From Burkholderia glumae LMG 2196 = ATCC 33617 (GTDB lineage Bacteria; Pseudomonadota; Gammaproteobacteria; Burkholderiales; Burkholderiaceae): a stretch of DNA of 64,000 bases. The notes beneath the pieces are model-generated. The model was not told the origin of the DNA. It was given only the letters and a program-made list of their open reading frames with translations, and did no database searches. Location of the stretch: NCBI RefSeq assembly GCF_000960995.1, contig NZ_CP009434.1, forward strand, positions 2,756,415 to 2,820,414, given 5' to 3'. Made by a program: the position numbers and the translations under genes. Positions 16,321-25,564 of the stretch are shown in pieces. The first letter of the stretch is position 1, and every line of letters starts with the position of its first letter.

Positions 16321-19300
16321 TCAAGCGTCCGCGGCCGAGACGTCGTACCGCGAATTGTCCTTCTGCGCGACGTGGATCTTGCCGCCGGCCAGCGTGCGCA
16401 GCACCACGTAGAACACCGGCGTGAGCATCAGCCCGAACAGCGTCACGCCGAGCATGCCGAAGAACACCGCCACGCCCATCGCATGACGCATCTCGGCCCC
16501 GGCGCCGGTCGACAGCACCAGCGGCACCACGCCCATGATGAACGCGATCGAGGTCATCAGGATCGGGCGCAGCCGCAGCCGGCTCGCCTCGACGGCGGCC
16601 TCGAACGGGGTGCGGCCGTCGTGCTCCAGCTCGCGCGCGAACTCGACGATCAGGATCGCGTTCTTGGCCGACAGCCCCACCAGCACCATCAGGCCGATCT
16701 GCGTGAAGATGTTGTTGTCGCCCTGCGTGAGCCACACGCCGGTCAGGGCGGACAGCAGGCTCATCGGCACGATCAGGATCACCGCGAGCGGCAGCGTCAG
16801 GCTTTCATACAGCGCCGCGAGCACCAGGAACACCAGCAGCACGCTGATCGGGAAGATCAGGAGCCCGGCATTGCCGGCCAGGATCTGCTGGTAGGTCAGG
16901 TCGGTCCACTCGAACTTCACGCCGCGCGGGAAGGTCTGCGCCGCGATCCGCTCCACCGCCGCCTGCGCCTGGCCCGACGAGAAGCCCGGCGCCGGGCCGC
17001 CGTTCACGTCGGCGGCCGTGTAGCCGTTGTAGCGCACCACCATTTCCGGCCCGAAGGTGGGCGTGACGGTGACGAGCGACGACAGCGGCACCATCTCGCC
17101 GGCGGCGTTGCGCGTCTTCAGCAGCCCGATGTCGTCGGGCTTCTGGCGGTACTGCGCGTCGGCCTGCACGCGCACCTGGTAGACGCGCCCGAAGCGGTTG
17201 AAGTCGTTCACGTAGAGCGAGCCGAGGTACACCTGCATGGTGTCGAACACGTCGGTCACGTTCACGCCGAGCTGCTTGGCCTTCACGCGGTCCAGGTCGA
17301 CGTTGAGCTGCGGCACGTTGATCTGGTAGCTGGTGAACAGCGGGCCCAGCTCCGGCGCCTGCTGCGCGCGCTTGATGAAGTCCTGGGTGGCGTCGGCCAG
17401 CCGCGCGTAGCCCACCGCGCCGCGATCCTCGATCTGCATCTTGAAGCCGCCCAGCGTGCCGAGCCCGAGCACCGGCGGCGGTGGAAACACGGCGACGAAC
17501 GAATCCTTGATGCCCGCGTACTGCCGGTTCAGCGCGCCCGCGATGGCACCGGCCGACAGCGTCTTGCCGTGGCGCTGGTCGAACGGCTTGAGCGTGACGA
17601 ACACGATGCCGGCGCTGGAGCTGTTGGTGAAGCCGTTCACCGACAGGCCCGGGAACGCCACCGCGCTCTCCACGCCCGGCTGCTTCAGCGCGATCGAGCC
17701 CATCTGGCGGATCACCTTCTCGGTGCGATCGAGCGAGGCGCCGTTGGGCAGTTGCGCGAACGCGATCAGGTACTCCTTGTCCTGCGCGGGCACGAAGCCG
17801 CCCGGCACGATGCGGCTCATCAGCACCGCCGCGCCGAGCAGCACCGCGTAGACGCCGAGCATCAGCGTCTTCCTCGACAGCACGCCGCGCAAGCCGCGCC
17901 CGTAGCCCTCGGCGCCGCGATGGAACACCGCGTTGAAGCGGCGGAAGAAGCCGCCGAGCACGCGGTTCATCACGCGCGTGAGCCAGTCCGGCTGCTCGTC
18001 GTGCCCCTTCAGCAGGATCGCCGAGAGCGCCGGCGAGAGCGTGAGCGAGTTGAACGCCGAGATCACCGTGGAGATCGCGATGGTCATCGCGAACTGCTTG
18101 TAGAACTGGCCGGTCAGGCCCGACATGAACGCGAGCGGCACGAACACGGCCACCAGCGTCAGCGCGATCGCGATGATCGGCCCGCTCACCTCGCGCATCG
18201 CCTGGTAGGTGGCCTCGCGCGCCGACAGCCCGCGCTCGATGTTGCGCTCGACGTTCTCCACCACCACGATCGCGTCGTCCACCACGATCCCGATCGCCAG
18301 CACCATCCCGAACAGCGACAGCGCGTTGATCGAATAGCCGAACATCAGCAGCAGCGAGAAGGTGCCGATGATCGACACCGGCACGGCGATCAGCGGAATG
18401 ATCGAGGCACGCCAGGTCTGCAGGAACACGATCACGACGATCACCACCAGCGCGATCGCCTCCAGCAGCGTGTGGACCACCGCCTTGATCGACGAGCGCA
18501 CGAACTGCGTCGGGTCGTAGACGATCCGGTATTCGACGCCGGCCGGGAAGTCCTGCTTCAGCTCCTCCATGGTGGCGCGCACCTGGTCGGAGATCTGCAG
18601 CGAGTTCGCCCCCGGCGACTGGTTGATGGCCATCGCCACCGCCGGCTGGTTGTCGAGCAGCGAGCGCAGGCCGTATTCGGAGGCGTCCAGGTCCACCCGG
18701 CCGAGGTCGCGCAGCCGCGTGACCGCGCCGTCCGGCGCCGTCTTCACCACGATGTTGCCGAACTCGTCCTCGGTCTGCAGGCGCCCGCGCGCGTTCACCG
18801 ACAGCTGCAGCGGCGTGCCCGGAATCGACGGCGACGCGCCGATCACGCCGGCGGCCACCTGCACGTTCTGCTCGCGGATCGACCGCACCACGTCGTCGGC
18901 GGTCAGGCCGCGCTCGGCCACCTTCTGCGGATCGAGCCAGACCCGCATCGCGTAGTCGCCCGCGCCCCACAGCTGCACCTGGCCCACGCCCTGGATCCGC
19001 GACAGGCGATCCTTCACGTTGATCAGCGCGTAGTTGCGCAGGTAGGTCATGTCGTAGCGGTTGTCCGGCGAGATCAGGTGCACCACCATGGTCAGCGTGG
19101 GCGAGCTCTTGACGGTGGTCACGCCGAGCCGCTGCACGTCCTCCGGCAGGCGCGGCAGCGCCTGGTTCACGCGGTTCTGCACGAGCTGCGTGGCCTTGTC
19201 CGGATCGGTGCCGAGCTTGAAGGTGACGGTGATCGTCACGTTGCCGTCGCTGTTCGCCTGGGACTGCATGTAGAGCATGTCCTCGACGCCGTTGATCTGC

Positions 19301-19506
19301 TCCTCGATCGGCGAGGCCACCGTCTCGGCGATCACCTTCGGGTTGGCGCCCGGGTACTGCGCCTTGACGATCACCGACGGCGGCACGACTTCCGGATACT
19401 CGGAAATCGGCAGCATGAACATGGCGATGACGCCGCCCAGCAGGATCAGGACGGATAGGACTCCTGCAAAGATCGGACGATCGATGAAGAATTTGGATAG
19501 GTTCAT
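16321..19506 (-). CDS. ceoB: RND multidrug efflux pump, CeoB/BpeF (MexF) type
   Basis: 1061-aa inner-membrane proton/drug antiporter of the HAE1 RND family, normal length. Begins MNLSKFFIDRPIFAGVLSVL as in MexF relatives; the paired proton-relay aspartates are D410-D411 in GIVVDDAIVVVENVE, and FVPLAFMSGLTGQFYKQFA follows. Two large periplasmic loops and twelve membrane helices are evident. In Burkholderia the CeoAB-OpcM/BpeEF-OprC pump exports chloramphenicol, trimethoprim, fluoroquinolones and salicylate; that spectrum is family knowledge. The adaptor gene lies 46 bases upstream. Exact orthology would need a tree against other MexF-like pumps. Confidence 0.87.
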   Translation of the reverse strand: MNLSKFFIDRPIFAGVLSVLILLGGVIAMFMLPISEYPEVVPPSVIVKAQYPGANPKVIAETVASPIEEQINGVEDMLYMQSQANSDGNVTITVTFKLGTDPDKATQLVQNRVNQALPRLPEDVQRLGVTTVKSSPTLTMVVHLISPDNRYDMTYLRNYALINVKDRLSRIQGVGQVQLWGAGDYAMRVWLDPQKVAERGLTADDVVRSIREQNVQVAAGVIGASPSIPGTPLQLSVNARGRLQTEDEFGNIVVKTAPDGAVTRLRDLGRVDLDASEYGLRSLLDNQPAVAMAINQSPGANSLQISDQVRATMEELKQDFPAGVEYRIVYDPTQFVRSSIKAVVHTLLEAIALVVIVVIVFLQTWRASIIPLIAVPVSIIGTFSLLLMFGYSINALSLFGMVLAIGIVVDDAIVVVENVERNIERGLSAREATYQAMREVSGPIIAIALTLVAVFVPLAFMSGLTGQFYKQFAMTIAISTVISAFNSLTLSPALSAILLKGHDEQPDWLTRVMNRVLGGFFRRFNAVFHRGAEGYGRGLRGVLSRKTLMLGVYAVLLGAAVLMSRIVPGGFVPAQDKEYLIAFAQLPNGASLDRTEKVIRQMGSIALKQPGVESAVAFPGLSVNGFTNSSSAGIVFVTLKPFDQRHGKTLSAGAIAGALNRQYAGIKDSFVAVFPPPPVLGLGTLGGFKMQIEDRGAVGYARLADATQDFIKRAQQAPELGPLFTSYQINVPQLNVDLDRVKAKQLGVNVTDVFDTMQVYLGSLYVNDFNRFGRVYQVRVQADAQYRQKPDDIGLLKTRNAAGEMVPLSSLVTVTPTFGPEMVVRYNGYTAADVNGGPAPGFSSGQAQAAVERIAAQTFPRGVKFEWTDLTYQQILAGNAGLLIFPISVLLVFLVLAALYESLTLPLAVILIVPMSLLSALTGVWLTQGDNNIFTQIGLMVLVGLSAKNAILIVEFARELEHDGRTPFEAAVEASRLRLRPILMTSIAFIMGVVPLVLSTGAGAEMRHAMGVAVFFGMLGVTLFGLMLTPVFYVVLRTLAGGKIHVAQKDNSRYDVSAADA

Positions 19507-19552
19507 GGAAAGCTCTGTCTGAGTGTGCGCGAGTGGGAGCCAGGCGCGCCCG

Positions 19553-20767
19553 TCACGACGCGGCGCTGCCGGCGGCCTGCGAGGCCGCCGCCTCGGGCAC
19601 CGCCGCGTCGCCGCCGCCGCCCGTCATCGGCACCAGGTGGACCTTCACCGGTTCGCCCGGGCGCACGCGCTGCGTGCCGTTCACCACCACCCGGTCGCTC
19701 GCCTGCAGCCCGCCCGCGATCACGCGCTGGTTGCCGTGCAGCCCGCCGATCCGCACCTCGCGGTAGGCGACCTTGCCCTGCGCGTCCACCACGAACACGA
19801 ACTTCTTGTCCTGGTCGGTATTGATCGCCGCATCGTCCACCAGCAGGGCCGGATGCGGTGCGCTGCCGTCCACCTTGAGGCGCGCGTAGAGGCCCGGCAC
19901 CAGCGTGCCGTCGGCGTTGTCGAAGCGCGCGCGCACGCGGATGGTGCCCGACGAGGTGTCGAGCCGGTTGTCCACCGAGTCGATCACGCCGCTGCGCGAG
20001 TAGCCGCTCTCGTTGGCCAGACCAAGCTCCACCGGCGCGCGATGGCCGTCGCGCACGGCGCCGATGTAGCGCAGGTAGGTCTGCTCGTCGGCGTCGAACG
20101 AGGCATAGATGGGCGACACCGAGACCAGCGTGGTGAGCGGCGCGGCCGTGGCGCCGGCCGACACCACGTTGCCGAGCGTGATCTCGGCGCGCGAGGCGCG
20201 GCCCGAGATCGGCGCGACGATGCGCGTGTAGCCGAGGTTGATCCTGGCGGCCTCCAGCGCGGCGGCCGCGGCCTTCACGTTGGCGCTCGCCTCGCGCGCG
20301 GCGTTCTGCTTCTCGTCATAGTCGCGCCGGGCGATCGCGTTGTCGCCGAGCAGGCGCTGCGCGCGCTGCCAGTCGGTCTGCGCGTAGCCGTCGCGCGCCT
20401 GGGCGGCGGCCAGCTGCGCGGCCGCGCGGTCGACTTCGGCCTGGTATGGGCGCGGGTCGATCACGAACAGCACGTCGCCCTTCTTCACCAGCGCGCCGTC
20501 CTTGAAGTTCACCGACACGATGGTGCCCGACACGAGCGGGCGCACGTCGACGCGCTCGATCGCCTCGAGCCGTCCCGAGTAGGTCTGCCAGTCGGTGATC
20601 GTCTTCGACAGCACGGTCGCGACGTCCACTTCCTGCAGCGGCGCGGCCTGGGCCGCGGGGGCGCTCGCGCTGGCGCGGATCACGCCGAACGCGCCGCCGC
20701 CGACGGCGAGCGCGACGGCCAACGCGGCCGCCGCGAGGCGAGAGCGGGGAGTAGCTAGGATGGACAT
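19553..20767 (-). CDS. ceoA: RND periplasmic adaptor, CeoA/BpeE type
   Basis: 404-aa membrane-fusion protein linking pump and outer-membrane channel. N-terminal hydrophobic segment (about 9-30), lipoyl half-motif region VRPLVSGTIVSVNFKDGALVKKG split by a helical hairpin (LAAAQARDGYAQTDWQRAQRLL), second half in IVAPISGRASRAEI, then beta-barrel and membrane-proximal domains. Between the hydrolase-like gene and the pump gene on the same strand. Periplasmic, anchored in the inner membrane. Confidence 0.87.
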   Translation of the reverse strand: MSILATPRSRLAAAALAVALAVGGGAFGVIRASASAPAAQAAPLQEVDVATVLSKTITDWQTYSGRLEAIERVDVRPLVSGTIVSVNFKDGALVKKGDVLFVIDPRPYQAEVDRAAAQLAAAQARDGYAQTDWQRAQRLLGDNAIARRDYDEKQNAAREASANVKAAAAALEAARINLGYTRIVAPISGRASRAEITLGNVVSAGATAAPLTTLVSVSPIYASFDADEQTYLRYIGAVRDGHRAPVELGLANESGYSRSGVIDSVDNRLDTSSGTIRVRARFDNADGTLVPGLYARLKVDGSAPHPALLVDDAAINTDQDKKFVFVVDAQGKVAYREVRIGGLHGNQRVIAGGLQASDRVVVNGTQRVRPGEPVKVHLVPMTGGGGDAAVPEAAASQAAGSAAS

Positions 20768-20799
20768 GAAGATCTCCGGTTGCGTTGGAATGGCGGGAA

Positions 20800-21651
20800 T
20801 CAGTCGTTGGCGTGGGCCTGGAACCGGCAGCTCAGGAAGCGCGCGGCCTCCTGCAGCGCGGGCGCGTAGCCGGCCAGCTCGGCATGCGAGACGTCGGGAT
20901 AGCGGATCACCTGGGTCAGCACGCCGGCCTCGATCAGGCGGGCCGCGTACCTCTCAGCCTCGACATGCAGCATGTCGTTGTGGGCCGTGGCGATCAGCGT
21001 GGCGGGCAGCCGCGCGAGCCGCGCCGATTCGAGGGGCGCCGCGTAGGGATGCATGCGCTGCGCCGGCTGGGGCAGGTAGGCGCGGTAGCAGGCCGCGCAT
21101 TCCTTCAAGGTGATGTCGGAGGCGAGCCGGCGCTCGTTGCCGAGCCGCGTCATGCTCGGATCGAGCATCGGTCCGAACAGCGCCTGGGCGACGATCGTCA
21201 CGTCGCCGCGGTCGCGCGCGATGAAGGCGAGGCAGTTAGCGAGCTGGCCGCCCGCATCGTGGCCGGCCACCGCGACGCGGCGCGGATTGCCGCCGAACGC
21301 GCGGGCGCGCGCCTCCACCCAGCGCGCGGCGCGGTAGGCATCCTCCGGGGCCGCCGGAAACGGATGCTGCGGCGCCAGCGAATACTCGACCGACACCACC
21401 AGCGCCGGCATGCGCTCGGCCAGGAAGCGCGCGGCGAAGTCGGCGTCGGCCAGCGAACCGCGCACGAAGCCGCCGCCGTGGAAATAAAGCACTACTGGCA
21501 ATCCGGTCTTGTCCGGCCGGCGATAGAGGCGCAGCACGATGTCCTGCGCGTGGCCCTCGATCTCGACGTCGGACACCGCGAGCGGCGTGCTCGCCTGTCC
21601 CGGCGCGGCCGTGGCGGTGTTCAGCAGATTGCGAAAACCCGATGCGTCCAT
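20800..21651 (-). CDS. llpE: LlpE-like alpha/beta hydrolase with Asp at the nucleophile position
   Basis: 283-aa alpha/beta-hydrolase of the hormone-sensitive-lipase type, first gene of the efflux operon, matching the lipase-like llpE known at the head of the B. cenocepacia ceo operon. The oxyanion motif HGGGF is at residues 58-62. Where relatives have G-D-S-A-G this protein reads G-H-D-A-G (130-134; codons GGC CAC GAT GCG GGC), so the nucleophile position is D132, not Ser. In the C-terminal block the usual D-x-L-x-D reads D-M-L-H-V, so the acid residue also appears changed, while a candidate His remains in VSHAEL. It may be a non-classical hydrolase or a binding protein. Confidence 0.75.
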   Translation of the reverse strand: MDASGFRNLLNTATAAPGQASTPLAVSDVEIEGHAQDIVLRLYRRPDKTGLPVVLYFHGGGFVRGSLADADFAARFLAERMPALVVSVEYSLAPQHPFPAAPEDAYRAARWVEARARAFGGNPRRVAVAGHDAGGQLANCLAFIARDRGDVTIVAQALFGPMLDPSMTRLGNERRLASDITLKECAACYRAYLPQPAQRMHPYAAPLESARLARLPATLIATAHNDMLHVEAERYAARLIEAGVLTQVIRYPDVSHAELAGYAPALQEAARFLSCRFQAHAND

Positions 21652-21831
21652 GAGCGATGCGCGTCAGCGCGTCCATTGCAAGATGGAGCGCATTCTGGGT
21701 CCGGCAGACATCAGGATAAATGCCTATAATCCGGCAACACAATTCAGGGGCTTTGAACAATCGACGCACGGGCGTGCGAAACACGGCGTCCGGCCGACTG
21801 ATTGGGCCGATCAAACCCGGAGGTAAGCAGC
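21652..21831. promoter_or_regulatory. Divergent promoter region of the efflux operon and its LysR regulator
   Basis: 180-bp gap between the divergent llpE-like and ceoR-like genes. It is A/T-richer than the flanks and contains TATAAT at 21725-21730, which could serve the regulator. LysR proteins normally bind in such gaps; I could not settle on a T-N11-A site. In B. cenocepacia this operon is salicylate inducible (family knowledge). Confidence 0.55.
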
Positions 21832-22842
21832 ATGGACCGTCTTCAAGCGATGCAGGTATTCACGCGCGTCGTCGATACGAACAGCTTCACGAAGGCCGCG
21901 GAGACGCTGGGCCTGCCGCGCGCGTCCGTGACGACGATCATCCAGAACCTCGAGGCCTTCCTGGGCGTGCGGCTGATGCATCGGACCACGCGGCGGCTGT
22001 CGCTGACGCCGGACGGCGCCGCGTATTACGAGCGCTGCGTGCGGATCCTGGCCGAGGTCGAGGAGACCGAGGCCAGCTTCCAGATCAACAATCGCAAGCC
22101 GCATGGCAAGCTGCGGGTGGACATGCCCGGCTCGCTCGGGCGGCTGGTGGTGATCCCGGCGCTGAACGAATTCCGCGAGCGCTTCCCCGACATCGACCTG
22201 CAGCTCGGACTGTCGGACCGCCCGGTCGATCTGCTGCAGGAGGGCGTGGACTGCGTGATCCGGATCGGCGTGCTGCAGGATTCGTCGCTCGTCGCGCGCC
22301 GGGTCGGGCTGTTCGAGTGCGTCACGGTCGCCTCGCCCGCGTATCTGGCGCGCTGCGGCGAGCCGCACAGCATCGACGACCTGGCCGAGCATCGCGCCGT
22401 GAACTATTTCTCGAGCCGCACCGGGCGCACCATCGACTGGGCGTTCCTGATCGAGGGCAAGGAAGTGGAGGTCAAGATGGAGGGCGTGGTGTCGGTCAAC
22501 GACGCCGACGCCTACGTGACCTGCGGCATCGAGGGCTTCGGCCTGATCCAGCCGCCGCTTTTCATGGTGCTGCCGCAGTTGCGCTCGGGCGTGCTCAAGG
22601 AAGTGCTGACGGACCACAAGCCGCTGCCGATGCCGATTTCGGTGGTCTATCCGCACAGCCGGCATCTGTCGCCGAAGGTGCGCGTGTTCGTGGACTGGAT
22701 CGCCGAGGTGTTCGACCGCTGCCCGCTGCTGAACGGCTCGGGCCGCCCGCCGCTCGACACGGTCTGCAGCAAGCGCACGTTCGAGCAGGCCGAGAGAGCG
22801 CCGGCGCTCGATACGCCGGTGATCAACGAGTGGGTGGCCTAA
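21832..22842 (+). CDS. ceoR: LysR-type regulator, CeoR-like
   Basis: 336-aa LysR transcription factor. Winged helix-turn-helix in the first 60 residues (VDTNSFTKAAETLGLPRASVTT... type), then a substrate-binding-like effector domain with LRVDMPGSLGRLVVIPAL. The start at 21832 has a GGAGG ribosome site; an upstream ATG at 21802 lacks one. It is divergent from the efflux operon, as ceoR/bpeT-like regulators are, and most likely activates it in response to a pump substrate or aromatic acid. Gene name given by position. Confidence 0.8.
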   Translation: MDRLQAMQVFTRVVDTNSFTKAAETLGLPRASVTTIIQNLEAFLGVRLMHRTTRRLSLTPDGAAYYERCVRILAEVEETEASFQINNRKPHGKLRVDMPGSLGRLVVIPALNEFRERFPDIDLQLGLSDRPVDLLQEGVDCVIRIGVLQDSSLVARRVGLFECVTVASPAYLARCGEPHSIDDLAEHRAVNYFSSRTGRTIDWAFLIEGKEVEVKMEGVVSVNDADAYVTCGIEGFGLIQPPLFMVLPQLRSGVLKEVLTDHKPLPMPISVVYPHSRHLSPKVRVFVDWIAEVFDRCPLLNGSGRPPLDTVCSKRTFEQAERAPALDTPVINEWVA

Positions 22843-23345
22843 GCCGCCGCAGCCGAGCGCGCCCGATTCCGGCGTGACGCCGGCGGCCGGCCCGGCCCGG
22901 CGGCGCGAATCGGCATCTCGTGCCACGCACGCGCATCGAGCGGAGCAGGCAAACCGCCCGCGGGCGGCAGGGCCGCCTGCCTCCCTGCCTCCCTGCCTCC
23001 CTGCCGCCACCGCCGGCCGGTTCGGCGAGCGCAAGCGCGCCCGTGGCCCGATGCACGTCGCAATGCGGCAAACCCTCGGCGCTTGATGATCGGCTCGGCA
23101 TCACACCATTGCGCCGTTGGAATCAATGCCGCCTGCCGGCGCCGCGCGGACTGCGGGCGCTTGCCGAGGCAGCCTCGACGGGCAAGGTTTCGCGCCGGCC
23201 CGATTCGCGGTACGGACATCGATTGTTCCAGCACGGCGACAATTCAATTCGCGTCCGTCCCATTTATTGATGCTGCGCTTGCACTTAAATTTCACTCCGT
23301 CGCGCGCCCCGTCGGCTGCGCATCCGAATCGAAATGGAGTCGAAC
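22843..23345. other. 503-bp gap with simple repeat
   Basis: No convincing gene. Holds the 8-bp tandem repeat annotated separately and, nearer 23220-23340, lower G+C sequence (TTTATTGATGCTGCGCTTGC) that probably carries the promoter of the DUF4148 gene. Confidence 0.5.
22976..23005. repeat. 8-bp tandem repeat, 3.75 copies
   Basis: CCTGCCTC repeated perfectly, the last copy lacking two bases. Non-coding, downstream of the LysR gene. Confidence 0.85.
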
Positions 23346-23642
23346 ATGAACCGCATCGCCATCTCCCTCGCCGCGCTCGCCCTGTCCACCACTGCCTTGC
23401 CGGCGTTCGCCGGCGGCGGCATCGGCCTGTCGGGCAGCTATGGCGATCTGCCTCACGCCACGCCCATCCACCACCCGAGCCGCGCGCAAGTGCGCGCCGA
23501 ACTGGCCCAGGCCCAACGCGACGGCACGCTGGCCGCGCTGCGCAAGACGACCTCGTACCCGCAAGGCGTGGAGATCGCGCAACGCCCGGCGCAGTCGGAA
23601 TCGGGCGGCCCGGCGAACCCGCTCGCCTCGGCCGAGCATTGA
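23346..23642 (+). CDS. Small secreted DUF4148-family protein
   Basis: 98-aa protein with signal peptide MNRIAISLAALALSTTALP, cleavage after AFA. The mature part has the DUF4148 pattern in which a RAQVRAELAQAQRDG segment (about 44-58) is followed by a short YPQG block. Such proteins are numerous in Burkholderia, are periplasmic or secreted and have no assigned function. The start at 23346 is chosen for its signal peptide and GGAG upstream. A second small gene with a strong ribosome site follows 81 bases later. Confidence 0.8.
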   Translation: MNRIAISLAALALSTTALPAFAGGGIGLSGSYGDLPHATPIHHPSRAQVRAELAQAQRDGTLAALRKTTSYPQGVEIAQRPAQSESGGPANPLASAEH

Positions 23643-23723
23643 AGCGGTCGCGCCCGGGCGCGACGCTCGATGCCGGCGCTGCCCAGCACGGCGGCGCAGG
23701 CACCCACGTCAAGGAAGGAGGCC

Positions 23724-23954
23724 ATGATCGTGAACCCGAACGAACCGAAACCGTCCCAACTCGACCAATGGGATCGCACCGTCCCGGTGTGGATTCCGTT
23801 CCGCGCGCAGCCGCAGGGCCGGCAGAACGCCGATGCCGGCAGCGCCGGCCGACGGCTCGCACCGCCCCCCGCCGCAGCGCCGCTTGATGCGCCGAGCGGC
23901 GCCGGCCAACGGCGCCGAGATCGAGTGCCGGTCGGTGCCGGGATTCGGCGCTGA
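23724..23954 (+). CDS. Small hypothetical protein with strong ribosome site
   Basis: 76-aa frame beginning MIVNPNEPKPSQLDQWDRTV. The long Shine-Dalgarno AAGGAAGGAGG sits just before the ATG, the best reason to think it is translated. The N-terminal half is Pro/Asn/Gln-rich with WDRTVPVWIPFRAQPQ; the C-terminal half is Ala/Pro/Arg-rich and may be unordered. No signal peptide or known domain. Possibly co-transcribed with the DUF4148 gene. Confidence 0.5.
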   Translation: MIVNPNEPKPSQLDQWDRTVPVWIPFRAQPQGRQNADAGSAGRRLAPPPAAAPLDAPSGAGQRRRDRVPVGAGIRR

Positions 23955-23962
23955 AACCGAAA

Positions 23963-24000
23963 CCGGCGGCCGCCGCCTCTTCCGATGCCGCGGCCGCCGG
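23963..24000. terminator. Hairpin between convergent genes
   Basis: 11-bp perfect stem CCGGCGGCCGC / GCGGCCGCCGG with a 16-base loop, between the small gene ending at 23954 and the minus-strand gene ending at 24045. Confidence 0.45.
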
Positions 24001-24044
24001 CTGCAGCGGGGCATGGCGCGCCGCGCGCGCCCGGCCGGATGCGC

Positions 24045-25109
24045 TCAGCGCGTCGGCACGCCCGCGCGCCATTCGCCCCAGTGCTTGACGATGTCCTGCA
24101 CGAGCGGGTTGCCGGCGCGATAGAGGTTCTCGGTGGCGATCGCGAAGCCGCCCTGGTCGGCATAGTTCAGCAGGTTGTCGACGCTGGTCTGGCCCGGATA
24201 CGGCCGGTCGAAGTCCGAACCCGTGCGCAGCAGCGCCACGCGCGAGAGATCGACGCGCTGCGTGGCGGCGGCCCGCGTGAGCGCCTCATAGGTCGCGTTG
24301 TCCTCCTGCGCGGTCATGCAGTAAGTGCCCTTGCCGTCGGTCAGGATCTTCGTCCACTCGCGCGCGCGCTCGCCGAGCTTGGTGCCGGAAAACCAGGTGT
24401 TGCCCGACGAGGTGTCGCAGCGCACCACCGCCGGCGGCCGGTTGGCCGGCGCCGTGTCGAATTTCGCGCGCGCGGCCTGGGCCTGCGCGTTGTCGGCCAG
24501 CACCACGTTGCGCGACAGTGCATAGGCCGCGTCGGTCAGCTTCGGATTGAGCTCGAACACCTCGGTCTTGTAGTCGAGCGGCGGCTTCTGGCTGGGGTCC
24601 TTGGTGTTGATGCCGAGATAGCCGGTGTGCCAGCCGGCCGGGATTTCGCGCGCGTCGAGCTCCCACTGCAGGCTGAAATCGACCAGGTAATGCGACCAGG
24701 CGGCCGAGCCGACCGTGCCTTGCGCGGGATCGACGCCGGCGATGCCGGAGATCAGGAAATAGGTACGGCGCAGGTCGAATTGCGGCGAGAACGTCAGCGC
24801 CATGATGGTGGCGGCCGCGTTCGCGTATCCCATGCCCGTCGTCACGACGCAGACGTCCTCGCGGTTGCATTGCACGTTCGGATAGTCGGGCGAGAGCCCC
24901 GGCACCTTCACCTGCGTCCATGGGCCGAGCCGGTCGGTCCAGGCCTGCCCTTCCGGGCCGAACATCGTGACGATCATCACCTTCGGCGCACGCGTGCCGG
25001 CAAGGTGGCCGGCAGCGTCGGGCGAAGCCGCGTCCTGCGCGGCGGACAGCGGCGTGGTGCACGCGGCGAACGAGAAAACGGCCAGGGTAGACAGCAAGCG
25101 AGTCAGCAT
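24045..25109 (-). CDS. Purine nucleoside permease (NUP) family protein
   Basis: 354-aa exported protein of the NUP family (named after a Candida nucleoside permease). N-terminal MLTRLLSTLAVFSFAACTT is a signal peptide with a possible lipobox (F-A-A-C, Cys17). The family core follows: PKVMIVTMFGPEGQAW, VVTTGMGYANAAATIMAL, FLISGIAGVDPAQGTVGSAAW and YCMTAQEDNATYEAL. The fold resembles nucleoside phosphorylases, so the bacterial members could bind or cleave nucleosides in the periplasm rather than form a channel; there are no membrane helices beyond the signal. The frame extends upstream, but 25109 starts the signal peptide. Monocistronic. Confidence 0.8.
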   Translation of the reverse strand: MLTRLLSTLAVFSFAACTTPLSAAQDAASPDAAGHLAGTRAPKVMIVTMFGPEGQAWTDRLGPWTQVKVPGLSPDYPNVQCNREDVCVVTTGMGYANAAATIMALTFSPQFDLRRTYFLISGIAGVDPAQGTVGSAAWSHYLVDFSLQWELDAREIPAGWHTGYLGINTKDPSQKPPLDYKTEVFELNPKLTDAAYALSRNVVLADNAQAQAARAKFDTAPANRPPAVVRCDTSSGNTWFSGTKLGERAREWTKILTDGKGTYCMTAQEDNATYEALTRAAATQRVDLSRVALLRTGSDFDRPYPGQTSVDNLLNYADQGGFAIATENLYRAGNPLVQDIVKHWGEWRAGVPTR

Positions 25110-25564
25110 CGTCGTTCCTTTTGAATGAAGTGGTGAGAACGGCTCCCGAAGGCTGCGGGACTTGCGCGCGCGGCCAGGCCCTCCGGCCGCGCGCGCCGCG
25201 AATCCGCCGTGCCACGGCACGGGCCCCGCGGGGCCGGCGGCGCGCCATGAGGCCCGGTCACGCCGCTGTCCGGTGACAAGCATAACGAAAACCGGCAGGC
25301 GCACGCCGGCAGGCGCGCAGACCCGGCTGAGGATACGACGTGCGGGGCGGGGGGCGGCGTCCCGCTGCGCGCCGGCCGTGACGGGCCGCGCTGCAGGCAG
25401 GACTGCACCGCGGGCCGGGCGGGGTGAACGGCGGCGGCAGGCGTTGCACTCGCGCTTGCGCCCATGCCCGCTCATGACGAAGGCCGGCGAGCCGACCGCG
25501 GCGCGGCCCGAAGCGGGCGCGGCGGCGGCCGGAGCCACGGGGCGGGACGCGGCGCCATGCTCTC
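25110..25564. other. 455-bp gap
   Basis: Very G+C-rich sequence upstream of the nucleoside-permease-like gene and downstream of the cation efflux gene. Long overlapping frames exist on both strands but all have the composition of chance open frames in high-G+C DNA. No repeat or RNA element recognised. Confidence 0.5.

Noticed and set aside
16372..19458. 1028-codon plus-strand frame opposite the RND pump gene
   Set aside because: Its His/Arg/Gln-rich translation is the mirror of the pump codon usage; no domain or ribosome site.
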